Origin: JAWWAH01 sp033721415
Lineage (GTDB): Bacteria; Patescibacteriota; Minisyncoccia; Spechtbacterales; 2-12-FULL-38-22
Assembly: GCA_033721415.1 (NCBI GenBank)
Contig: JAWWAH010000029.1
Coordinates: forward strand, 1 to 12,704
DNA length: 12,704 nt
Reading direction: 5' to 3'
The translations under genes were made by a program, and so were the position numbers. The notes under the pieces are model-generated. The model searched no databases and was not told the origin of the DNA. It was given only the letters and a program-made list of their open reading frames with translations. The number at the start of each line of letters is the position of its first letter. Within the stretch, counting starts at the first letter, position 1. Positions 1-6,512 of the stretch are shown here, one piece after another.

Positions 1-8
1 GCTAGCTA

Positions 9-36
9 TTGACAAATTATTTATAAGTGTTATAAT
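9..36 (+). promoter_or_regulatory. Strong sigma-70-type promoter of RNA-A
   Basis: A perfect -35 box (TTGACA, 9-14) and a perfect -10 box (TATAAT, 31-36) are separated by 16 bp. Transcription would start near 43. No start codon with a convincing reading frame follows. The same arrangement precedes the second, related RNA at 611-638, which supports this being the promoter of a stable RNA and not a chance match. Confidence 0.85.
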
Positions 37-42
37 GTGCAA

Positions 43-523
43 CAAGAACGATGCAAGACTGAAGTCAGGTCAAAGCACCGTTCTACCGTACCTTAAGTGG
101 ATGGATGATAGTTTGCCCCAACAGGGGCAAAGCAGCCAACAGGCTGCACTAATGGGCTTTGGTGGTGTGCCCTGTAAACACCACCACCCACTTTCTAAGC
201 TTCGGTTCTTGTAACGGGATTTTAGAAAGCGGTCCAAGTGCACTTGACTAAGGTGCGGAGGGTTCTCCTTTGCGTGATAACCCACTGCGTAGCAGTCGGC
301 TCTGTCGCGGCTTGGACCGCATCATGTCCGCCAAGTGGGGCGGTACAAAATACCACCAGCACGTAAAAAAACGACTGCCAAGTGTGTGGGGCGGGAAGCT
401 CGAATAAGATAAAAATACCACACAGCACTAATAAGAACCCGGGGAGGTGGCAGCGCGACTGTCACCTCCCCAACACACATACGTACTTTTCACCACTTCG
501 GCTTAAGGCCGAAGTTTTTGTTT
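43..523 (+). ncRNA. RNA-A: large structured noncoding RNA of unrecognised class (about 480 nt)
   Basis: This RNA gene lies between a consensus promoter and an intrinsic terminator. No plausible protein is encoded on either strand. Visible helices in order are: AGAACG/CGTTCT (45-50/79-84); a 7-bp hairpin with an AACA loop (113-130); a 6-bp hairpin with an AACA loop (132-147); an H-type pseudoknot (GGGC 154-157 with GCCC 169-172, GGTGGTG 161-167 with CACCACC 179-185); stem 191-198/222-229 with a 23-nt loop; a 10-bp helix 229-238/311-320 enclosing small hairpins and the hairpin 284-288/292-296; a possible pseudoknot 281-285/335-339; a pseudoknot 375-379/390-394 with 383-389/418-424; a 13-bp helix 441-453/459-471; and the terminator. 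RNA-B downstream repeats this plan with changed but still pairing bases. It lacks the RNase P P4 signature and any tmRNA tRNA-like end. The existence of a structured RNA is well supported; its function is unknown. Confidence 0.82.
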
Positions 524-532
524 GGGGAGATA
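410..532 (+). repeat. 3' block shared with RNA-B (copy 1)
   Basis: These 123 nt match 1276-1398 with a single difference (C454 versus T1320), which falls in a hairpin loop. The block includes the last pseudoknot strand, the AATAAGAACCC single-stranded stretch, the 13-bp GC-rich helix and the terminator. The identity extends a few bases past the terminator, so recent duplication or gene conversion of the 3' half is likely. Confidence 0.9.
495..523 (+). terminator. Intrinsic terminator of RNA-A
   Basis: A GC-rich hairpin (CTTCGGC 496-502 with GCCGAAG 508-514, loop TTAAG, plus the A495-T515 closing pair) is followed directly by TTTTTGTTT. An identical element ends RNA-B. Confidence 0.9.
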
Positions 533-610
533 CTTATACTTATGATTAATATTTACATCAGAATGCAAACTAATAATTTAATCTATAAACTCTAGAGCGG
601 GGCATAAGTG

Positions 611-638
611 TTGACAAATAATATATATATGCTATAAT
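611..638 (+). promoter_or_regulatory. Strong sigma-70-type promoter of RNA-B
   Basis: A perfect TTGACA (611-616) and a perfect TATAAT (633-638) with a 16-bp AT-rich spacer give a predicted start near 645. The AT-rich gap 533-610 between the RNA-A terminator and this promoter shows no other recognisable element, so RNA-B appears to be an independent transcription unit. Confidence 0.87.
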
Positions 639-644
639 AGCGAA

Positions 645-1389
645 CATGCAGTACCTTAATAGGTTGCCCCAACAGGGGCAAAGCAGCCAACAGGCTGCAC
701 TATTGGGCTTTCGGTGGTGTGCCCTGTAAACACCACCCCTTCTTTGAGTTTCGGTTTTTGAAACGGGATTTCAAATAAGGGAGTAGAGGTCCGAGTGCAC
801 TTACATAGTGCGGAGGAAAATACTCTTTACGCGTTCAGCCCACTGCGTAGCAGTCGGCTCTGTCGCGGCTTGGACCTCGATTCCCGCGGTGGGCTGGAGT
901 AGGCAGATGCCTGCGTACAATGATAGGGGAACAAGATCTCCTCTTAGTCGGCACATACTTCCGAGATTCGGTGGTCACTGTGTTTTCCAGCCTTCCGCAC
1001 CAACTTAGTACTTACCTCATCCAGCCGCCTGGCAGGCCAGAGATCAAGTACGCCAGTTAAAGGGGGGCGCTCGTCAAGAGAGCGCGAATACCCAACTATG
1101 GGCGTTGCTACCTGCCTAGAGACACTCCGCGCCTCGCAAGAGGAAGATCGGTATAAACGTGATTTTCAAAGGTTGTCGTAATCGGTCAGACTGGAACCGG
1201 GACCGGAGGCATGTCTGTAAACTGCCCAACAACTTCAATCTCTTCGCCAATTGTGTGGGGCGAAGACAGTAGTTCTAAAAATACCACACAGCACTAATAA
1301 GAACCCGGGGAGGTGGCAGTGCGACTGTCACCTCCCCAACACACATACGTACTTTTCACCACTTCGGCTTAAGGCCGAAGTTTTTGTTT
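645..1389 (+). ncRNA. RNA-B: larger paralogue of RNA-A (about 745 nt)
   Basis: This is a second structured RNA in the same orientation with the same architecture as RNA-A. Shared elements are AACA-loop hairpins 664-681 and 683-698; an H-type pseudoknot (705-708/721-724 and 713-719/731-737); a stem 738-747/771-780 (one mismatch) under the conserved loop 748-770; helix 786-795/869-878; hairpin 842-846/850-854; a pseudoknot candidate 836-843/889-896; a pseudoknot 1241-1248/1259-1266 with 1252-1258/1284-1290; a 13-bp helix 1307-1319/1325-1337; and the terminator. Its 5' end is shorter than that of RNA-A. It gains about 345 nt after 896, including long-range helix 900-906/1112-1118, helix 1008-1013/1046-1051, hairpin 1067-1072/1080-1085 and a GCAA-loop hairpin 1132-1143. 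A 66-codon open frame at 808-1008 has no ribosome binding site and crosses these helices, so I treat it as chance. Confidence 0.82.
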
Positions 1390-1398
1390 GGGGAGATA
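1276..1398 (+). repeat. 3' block shared with RNA-A (copy 2)
   Basis: This block is 122/123 identical to 410-532. The rest of the two RNAs matches only in separate islands: the AACA hairpins, the 23-nt loop, and the 38-nt identical stretch 281-318/839-876. The 3' half is therefore either the most constrained part or the most recently homogenised. Confidence 0.9.
1361..1389 (+). terminator. Intrinsic terminator of RNA-B
   Basis: The hairpin and T-tract match those ending RNA-A: the stem ACTTCGGC/GCCGAAGT is followed by TTTTTGTTT at 1381-1389. It separates RNA-B from the secDF leader. Confidence 0.9.
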
Positions 1399-1408
1399 TC
1401 TATTAAGG

Positions 1409-1499
1409 GGTCCGTATAACCACTGAGTATTATATGGACCAATATGACTAATGTGTTTTATACGACCAAAATGTGATTAGTCTGCTCGATAAGACTAAT
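1409..1499 (+). promoter_or_regulatory. Hairpin and mutually exclusive stems upstream of secD
   Basis: An 11-bp stem (1409-1419 with 1430-1440, one G-U pair, 10-nt loop) comes first. It is followed by GACTAAT (1446-1452), ATTAGTC (1476-1482) and a second GACTAAT (1493-1499). The middle strand can pair with either flank but not both, the geometry of a two-state leader. Whether this stretch is transcribed as part of the secD mRNA is not shown by the sequence. Confidence 0.4.
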
Positions 1500-1520
1500 A
1501 ATAATCAATACGTCATATAA

Positions 1521-1558
1521 AATTCATTTCGTAAAGGGTTTACAGAAAATGAATTTTT
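1521..1558 (+). terminator. AT-rich hairpin with T-tract just before secD (terminator- or attenuator-like)
   Basis: AATTCATTT (1521-1529) pairs with AAATGAATT (1547-1555). An inner GTAAA/TTTAC stem (1531-1535/1539-1543) closes a GGG loop, and T1554-T1558 follow. The stem is long but AT-rich, so strength is uncertain. It could stop transcription from upstream, or regulate secD if read together with the switchable stems at 1446-1499. Confidence 0.4.
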
Positions 1559-1567
1559 AAGTAATAT
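1539..1567 (+). promoter_or_regulatory. Possible secD promoter giving a leaderless mRNA
   Basis: TTTACA (1539-1544, 5/6 match) and TAATAT (1562-1567, 4/6 match) are separated by 17 bp. Initiation would fall near 1573-1576, at or next to the ATG at 1576. This agrees with the absence of a Shine-Dalgarno sequence before secD. Confidence 0.4.
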
Positions 1568-1575
1568 GCATAACG

Positions 1576-3114
1576 ATGTTTAAGAAACTATTTCCAAAAT
1601 CACAAAAAGCAAAAATTCGTTGGGTCGTATTTTTAATACTTATTGCCACTATCATTGCGGCCAATTTTGACTTCCCAAGGTACTGGAACCGGGGCGCTGA
1701 ATGGACAAATACTAAATTAGACTCCATTACAGCCCCGGCATTTTTATTAGAGCAGGATGATTGGGGAATCATACGATGGATAGATGATAATGTTGCACAT
1801 ATTCCATTGTTTCCAGAAAAAGAGTATTCGCTAGGATTAGACCTACAAGGAGGTATTCACCTTGTATATGAAGCAGATCTTTCTGATGTTCAGCCAGGAC
1901 TAAAAGGAGAAGCTATGTCTTCGTTACGCGACGTACTAGAAAGAAGAGTAAACTTTTTAGGTGTTTCAGAGCCAGTTGTGCAGGTGGAGAGAAGCGAGGG
2001 AAGTGATCGCCTTATAATAGAGCTTGCTGGAGTAGAAGATCCTGAAGAGGCTATTAAAGAGATAGGTGAAACTCCGCATTTGGAATTTAAGGAACCACGC
2101 GCAGAAGAAGAACAAATTAGAATAATACAAAAAGCTTTTCCAGAACAAGCAGCAGAAGGTTTGCTAGGCACAGGCCCTAGTCAAAATTACTGTAATCCCC
2201 CCGACCCTCAGATGATAAGTTTTGTACAGCAAATTGCAGAAGAAGATCCATGTTTTGCTGACACCGAATTAAATGGACAATATTTGGAACGTGCTACTGT
2301 TCAGACCGATCCAACAACGGGGCAACTGCAAGTATCACTTGAATTTGATGAAGAAGGTTCTAAATTATTTGAAGAGATAACAGAAAGAAACCTTGGTTCA
2401 ACGGTAGCTATATACCTAGACGGAAGACCAGTTTCTATGCCAACAGTTAACCAGAAGATCACAGGAGGACAAGCAGTTATTACAGGATCATTTACACCTG
2501 ACGAAGCTCGTAATCTTGCTAGAAACTTAAATGCAGGCGCCTTACCTGTTCCGATAACAATAATTAGTCAGCAAAGAGTAGGTGCTTCACTAGGTGAACA
2601 ATCATTATATGAAAGCCTTGAAGCAGGTGTATTAGCACTTATAGTTGTTATGGTATTTCTTGTGATAATCTATAGATTTTCAGGATTGTTAGCTGTGCTA
2701 TCACTTTTGGTGTATATTAGTTTATTACTTGCACTTATTAAGCTTATCCCAATCACTTTAACATTAGCAGGAATTGCAGGATTAATTCTTTCTATAGGTA
2801 TGGCTGTGGATGCAAATATACTTATTTTTGAGCGTCTTCGTGAAGAATTTAAGGACGGCGTGGAAAGCACACATCTTGCTGTAGAAAGAGCCTTTGATAG
2901 AGCGTGGCCATCTATTCGTGATGGAAACATATCAACATTACTTACGGCTGCAATACTTTTCTGGTTTTCTACAAGTTTTGTACAAGGCTTTGCATTAACA
3001 CTAGGTTTTGGAGTCGCGGTCAGCTTGTTTTCAGCTATGGTGGTTACAAAATATTTCATGAAGATATTTTTAATAAAGCCATTAGAGAAAAGAAAGTGGC
3101 TTTGGACTAGGTAA
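1576..3114 (+). CDS. secD: Protein translocase subunit SecD
   Basis: SecD works with SecF in the membrane to drive late steps of SecYEG export using the proton gradient. The 512-residue protein has an N-terminal membrane segment (about 15-31), the SecD motif GLDLQGG (87-93), a large extracytoplasmic P1 region, and a C-terminal five-helix bundle beginning near 350. The bundle contains GMAVDANILIFER (408-420), the classic SecD signature with the conserved Asp. The only two cysteines, C206 and C226, lie in a short insertion in the extracytoplasmic part. secF follows after 39 bp, so the two are probably co-transcribed. The ATG at 1576 fits the family N-terminus (basic stretch then helix). No Shine-Dalgarno is present. 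Confidence 0.96.
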   Translation: MFKKLFPKSQKAKIRWVVFLILIATIIAANFDFPRYWNRGAEWTNTKLDSITAPAFLLEQDDWGIIRWIDDNVAHIPLFPEKEYSLGLDLQGGIHLVYEADLSDVQPGLKGEAMSSLRDVLERRVNFLGVSEPVVQVERSEGSDRLIIELAGVEDPEEAIKEIGETPHLEFKEPRAEEEQIRIIQKAFPEQAAEGLLGTGPSQNYCNPPDPQMISFVQQIAEEDPCFADTELNGQYLERATVQTDPTTGQLQVSLEFDEEGSKLFEEITERNLGSTVAIYLDGRPVSMPTVNQKITGGQAVITGSFTPDEARNLARNLNAGALPVPITIISQQRVGASLGEQSLYESLEAGVLALIVVMVFLVIIYRFSGLLAVLSLLVYISLLLALIKLIPITLTLAGIAGLILSIGMAVDANILIFERLREEFKDGVESTHLAVERAFDRAWPSIRDGNISTLLTAAILFWFSTSFVQGFALTLGFGVAVSLFSAMVVTKYFMKIFLIKPLEKRKWLWTR

Positions 3115-3153
3115 TATTCTATATACTATCTAATACTAATTATTCATTAATTT

Positions 3154-4065
3154 ATGACAGTTAAATACAGAAAATATTTTTATATCTTTTCAGCAGTACT
3201 TGTTACTGTGAGCATAGTCGCACTTGCTGTTTTCAGATTACCTCTGGGTATAGATTTTAAAGGAGGATCTCTTCTTGAAGTTCAATTTCAAGCTACAGAA
3301 GAGGGTAATGTAGATGTGCCAGAAATAAGTGAAATCCAAGGAGCATTTAATGAGCTAGAGCTTGGCTCTGTGCAAGTACAGGTATCTGAGGATAATACAA
3401 TGCTACTTAGATTCGCTGATGTTAAAGAACAAAGGCATCAGGAAATTTTAAACAAGATTGATGAGATTACTGAATCAGAATTTGAGGAATTGAGATTTGA
3501 TAGCGTTGGCCCTGTTATAGGTATAGAAACAGCAGAGAGGTCTGTGGAAGCCATTATAATAGTATCCATAATGATAGTTGTTTATGTTGCTTGGGCTTTC
3601 CGAAAGATACACCAACCTATTGGTTCTGTTCGTTATGGATTTATAGCTATTGTAGCCCTTCTGCACGATATAATTATTACAACTGGAGTGTTTGCTATAT
3701 ATGCTTATTTAGCAGGTGCAGAAGTTGGGGTACCGTTTATAGCAGCATTACTTACTATACTTGGTTATTCTGTTAACGATACTATAATAATTTTTGATCG
3801 AGTGCGAGAGAATTTGAATCGATTTGGTAGCAGGATAGAATTCAGTGAAATTGTTGCAAAGAGCGTTAGAGAAAACATAACCAGATCTGTGTTTACATCT
3901 CTTACCACATTACTTGTGCTATTTTCGATACTTGTTTTTGGGGGGGCAACAATTCAGGACTTTATACTTACACTTATAATAGGTATATTCATCGGAACAT
4001 ATTCTTCCATTGCTTTAGCAAGTCCACTTTTGGTTTCATGGGCTGAGCGACTATCTTCACGATAA
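3154..4065 (+). CDS. secF: Protein translocase subunit SecF
   Basis: SecF is the partner of SecD in the SecDF export motor. The 303-residue protein has a first membrane helix (about 8-28), the motif GIDFKGG (32-38), a small extracytoplasmic domain to about 125, and five further helices (about 131-149, 161-185, 190-205, 246-263, 268-292). The SecF signature GYSVNDTIIIFDR (204-216) and an LHD motif (170-172) are intact. Length is typical for a separate SecF. The gene follows secD in the same orientation with no promoter or terminator visible in the 39-bp spacer. The spacer has no Shine-Dalgarno sequence, and the ATG at 3154 gives the expected short cytoplasmic N-terminus. Confidence 0.96.
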   Translation: MTVKYRKYFYIFSAVLVTVSIVALAVFRLPLGIDFKGGSLLEVQFQATEEGNVDVPEISEIQGAFNELELGSVQVQVSEDNTMLLRFADVKEQRHQEILNKIDEITESEFEELRFDSVGPVIGIETAERSVEAIIIVSIMIVVYVAWAFRKIHQPIGSVRYGFIAIVALLHDIIITTGVFAIYAYLAGAEVGVPFIAALLTILGYSVNDTIIIFDRVRENLNRFGSRIEFSEIVAKSVRENITRSVFTSLTTLLVLFSILVFGGATIQDFILTLIIGIFIGTYSSIALASPLLVSWAERLSSR

Positions 4066-4084
4066 CTTCATGAAGATATAGCGC

Positions 4085-4113
4085 TTGACTTATTTTTTAT
4101 AATATGATTAAAT
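4085..4113 (+). promoter_or_regulatory. Possible promoter for the sigma4/HARE protein gene
   Basis: TTGACT (4085-4090, 5/6) and TTAAAT (4108-4113, 4/6) are spaced by 17 bp between secF and the next gene. The -10 match is weak and the region is AT-rich, so chance is possible. Confidence 0.35.
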
Positions 4114-4150
4114 TATTACAAACCAAAAACAAGATAATTAATAAAACACT

Positions 4151-5200
4151 ATGAGCACAACATCGTCAGAAAAACTCAATGTTAAGCCACTCATTGAGAA
4201 AGTGCTTGGGATCCTTTCGGAGCGCAATGGCGCTATTCTTGCCGCACGGCACGGCATAGGTGAAGGGGGAGAGAGAAGAACCCTGGAAAGTATAGGCCAG
4301 GATTATGATATAACACGCGAGCGAGTTCGCCAGATTGAAGAAGCTTCTTATACCAAGATTCGCAATTCTGAAGATTTTGAATTGCTTGAATCAGCTTTTG
4401 CTAGTGTTATAGAATTTTTAAATGAACATGGGGGAGCGGTATCCGAGGAATACCTTTTCGATACCTTAACAACTGAAGGTCAGCAGCCACACTTAGCTTT
4501 ACTAATGGCTCTCAATAAAGATTTTACAAAAATCAAAGAGAATGATTACCACAAAGCAGGTTGGGCTGTAAATAAAGAAAGAGCTGGAGAAATCAAAAAA
4601 CTTCTTGCAAATGCTGCAAAGAAGATCAAAAAGAAAGGTGATTTAATCTCTGACGATGAATTAGTGGATATTCTACAAAGTGTACCTCCTGAAACAGTGG
4701 CACCGGATCAAGAAACAGTGCATGCAGTGCTTAGCTTATCTAAGCACATAGAAAAAGGTCCGTATGGTGAGTGGGGTCTTGCAGATTGGCCCGAGGTTAA
4801 TCCTAGGGGTGTTAGAGATAAGGTTTATCTAGTCCTTAAAGAGGGCGAAGAACCACTTCACTTTAGAAAGTTGGCAACCATGATAGACGATGGTCCTTTT
4901 GAAAAGAAATCAGGAAAGAACACTCATCCGCAGACCGTTCATAACGAACTTATTAAGGACGACAGATTTGTTTTGATAGGCAGAGGGGTATATGCCCTTA
5001 GAGAGTGGGGCTACATGCCTGGTACGGTAAAAGATGTTATAATGAACATACTACAAGAAGAAGGCAAGCCTTTGCACAAGGAAAAACTTGTTTCCAAAGT
5101 GCTTGAGCAAAGAAGAGTTCAGACAAATACTATTTTATTGAATCTTCAAAATAAAGATCATTTTGCTAAAGTAGATGGTGATCACTACTACTTAGCATAA
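4151..5200 (+). CDS. Sigma-region-4-like HTH protein with HARE/delta-type winged helices
   Basis: This is a probable transcription regulator or RNA polymerase accessory protein of 349 residues. Residues 42-70 form a sigma-70 region 4 helix-turn-helix: TLESIG, then TRERVRQIE, the part that reads -35 boxes in true sigma factors. There is no region 2, so it could not open promoters like a complete sigma factor. Residues 218-288 (PRGVRDKVY, LHFRKLATMI, HPQTVHNEL, VYALREWGY) match the HARE-HTH/RNA polymerase delta winged-helix pattern. Residues 291-348 look like a second, shorter copy. Residues 80-137 and 150-210 may be further degenerate winged helices. The protein is acidic and lysine-rich, with no signal peptide or membrane segment. 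Family membership is strong. Its role, whether polymerase binding, nucleoid binding or promoter selection, is inference. Confidence 0.8.
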   Translation: MSTTSSEKLNVKPLIEKVLGILSERNGAILAARHGIGEGGERRTLESIGQDYDITRERVRQIEEASYTKIRNSEDFELLESAFASVIEFLNEHGGAVSEEYLFDTLTTEGQQPHLALLMALNKDFTKIKENDYHKAGWAVNKERAGEIKKLLANAAKKIKKKGDLISDDELVDILQSVPPETVAPDQETVHAVLSLSKHIEKGPYGEWGLADWPEVNPRGVRDKVYLVLKEGEEPLHFRKLATMIDDGPFEKKSGKNTHPQTVHNELIKDDRFVLIGRGVYALREWGYMPGTVKDVIMNILQEEGKPLHKEKLVSKVLEQRRVQTNTILLNLQNKDHFAKVDGDHYYLA

Positions 5201-5246
5201 GTTTTACTTTAATAATTTAAACGCCTCTTTCTTGTAATCCAGAATC

Positions 5247-6494
5247 GTGTCTGTATTTTCCCAGATTATCAGCATAATAGGAACACTCTTGTTCCAAGTC
5301 ATAAAAGCCACATGGTGGATTGTTCTGCCTGTGGTTTTTTTGTTTAAAATAAAAAACCTAATAACAGCAAAGCAGAGAGGAGAATATGCTGCATCTTTAA
5401 GATGGACAACTCTTGAAGTTATACTTCCTGAAGAAGTTACCAAAACACCCAAAGCAATGGAGAATGTTCTTGCGGGTCTTCATGGGGTATGGCATCCAAA
5501 AATGAAAAACAAGCCACTGCCCGATGTATTTAGCTTAGAAATGGCAGGCATAGAAGGAGAATTACATTTTTATGTTAGATGTCGGGCAGATTATCGAAAT
5601 TTTGTTGAGTCTAAGATATTTGCACAATATCCAAATGTTTCTATTAAAGAGGTAGAAGATTATACCTCAAGAATGGATGCAAGTTTATTGAGAAAAAACC
5701 ATGATTTTTGGGGAGCAGATTATGCACTTACAAGGGATTCTGCTTATCCAATAAAGGGGTGGGATGATTTTGAAGATATGGAAGAAGAGCGAAGAATGGA
5801 CCCTCTTTCTCAGCTTGCTGAACTTGCTGCAAAACTTGAAAAGGGTGAACAAATTTGGCTTCAAATAGTAATTAGTCCAGTGTTGTCTGAAGTAGAAGGA
5901 AAAGCTGAAAGAACACGAGACCAATTAATTGGTAGGAGTGCGCCTCAGCAGGGATTAGGTTTAGGTAAGGAGTTAAGCAAGGTTTTTAGTGAAATGATAG
6001 ACCTTTTAATAAGTGGCAACCCTCCAGGTGCTTTATCTGGTGGAGGAGAAGATAGTAAATCAGAAAATAAGCGATTAACTCCTGGTGAAGAATTTTCCAT
6101 TAAAAAAATAGAAGAAAAGGCTCAGAAGCCAAGATTTAATACAATGATTCGCGCTCTTTACATCGCCGAAAACGAAGTAATGCACAAAGAGCACATAGCA
6201 GGATTACATGGATTTTTCCGCCAGTTCACAGGTATGAACGACATACAACCTGAACAAGATTCAATATCAGATCAAAATTATTGGATACTTGAGGATGCTC
6301 GCGATTACATACATAAGAAAAAACTTTTGGGTGCGTATAAGAATAGAGCATTGCGGTTCGTGGCTAGCCCATACGCTATGAGTACTGAAGAAATAGCAAC
6401 ACTTTATCATTATCCTGGAAGAGTTGTTCAGGCTCCATTCATGCCACGCACGCCTGGAAAAACATCAGAACCACCAAGAGGACTACCAACTTAA
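5247..6494 (+). CDS. Membrane-anchored partner of the TraD/VirD4-like ATPase
   Basis: The 415-residue protein has one or two N-terminal membrane segments (about 5-32) and then a soluble domain. The final 40 residues carry a TEEIATLYHYPG stretch and end in SEPPRGLP. From memory, single-chain TraD-like ATPases of Patescibacteria and Firmicutes have a similar stretch just before their ATPase domain. Here the ATPase is the next gene, so the pair looks like a split coupling-protein: membrane anchor plus motor. A Ser/Gly/Lys-rich low-complexity section lies near 265-285. The start is a GTG, the first possible start after an in-frame TAA at 5235; a TTG at 5289 is an alternative. No Shine-Dalgarno is visible. 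The assignment rests on the C-terminal motif and the neighbour; the biochemical role is unknown. Confidence 0.65.
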   Translation: MSVFSQIISIIGTLLFQVIKATWWIVLPVVFLFKIKNLITAKQRGEYAASLRWTTLEVILPEEVTKTPKAMENVLAGLHGVWHPKMKNKPLPDVFSLEMAGIEGELHFYVRCRADYRNFVESKIFAQYPNVSIKEVEDYTSRMDASLLRKNHDFWGADYALTRDSAYPIKGWDDFEDMEEERRMDPLSQLAELAAKLEKGEQIWLQIVISPVLSEVEGKAERTRDQLIGRSAPQQGLGLGKELSKVFSEMIDLLISGNPPGALSGGGEDSKSENKRLTPGEEFSIKKIEEKAQKPRFNTMIRALYIAENEVMHKEHIAGLHGFFRQFTGMNDIQPEQDSISDQNYWILEDARDYIHKKKLLGAYKNRALRFVASPYAMSTEEIATLYHYPGRVVQAPFMPRTPGKTSEPPRGLPT

Positions 6495-6512
6495 GCTCAC
6501 TGTGTTCGCTTT

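Noticed and set aside
70..428. Two overlapping minus-strand open frames in RNA-A
   Set aside because: They run antisense to a promoter- and terminator-bounded structured RNA, have no start signals, and have no counterpart in RNA-B.
43..523. RNase P RNA, prompted by the string AGAACCCGGGG near the 3' end
   Set aside because: The 5' P4 signature (GAGGAAAGTCC-like) and the partner ACAGAA motif are absent. The similar GGAGGAAAA in RNA-B is not conserved in RNA-A.
808..1008. 66-codon open frame on the + strand within RNA-B
   Set aside because: It has no ribosome binding site, crosses conserved RNA helices, is not preserved in RNA-A, and its protein resembles nothing I know.
645..1389. tmRNA, prompted by the multiple pseudoknots
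   Set aside because: There is no tRNA-like acceptor and T-arm, no CCA end and no tag reading frame.
43..1389. Self-splicing group I or II intron
   Set aside because: No domain V hairpin or group I P7 core is seen, and there are no flanking exons; own promoters and terminators argue against an intron.
43..1389. CRISPR array or a mobile element with terminal repeats
   Set aside because: There are only two long dissimilar units with no regular spacers, no inverted termini and no transposase nearby.
2670..3059. 129-codon minus-strand frame inside secD
   Set aside because: It is antisense to the highly conserved SecD membrane domain and shows no start signal; it is a coding shadow.
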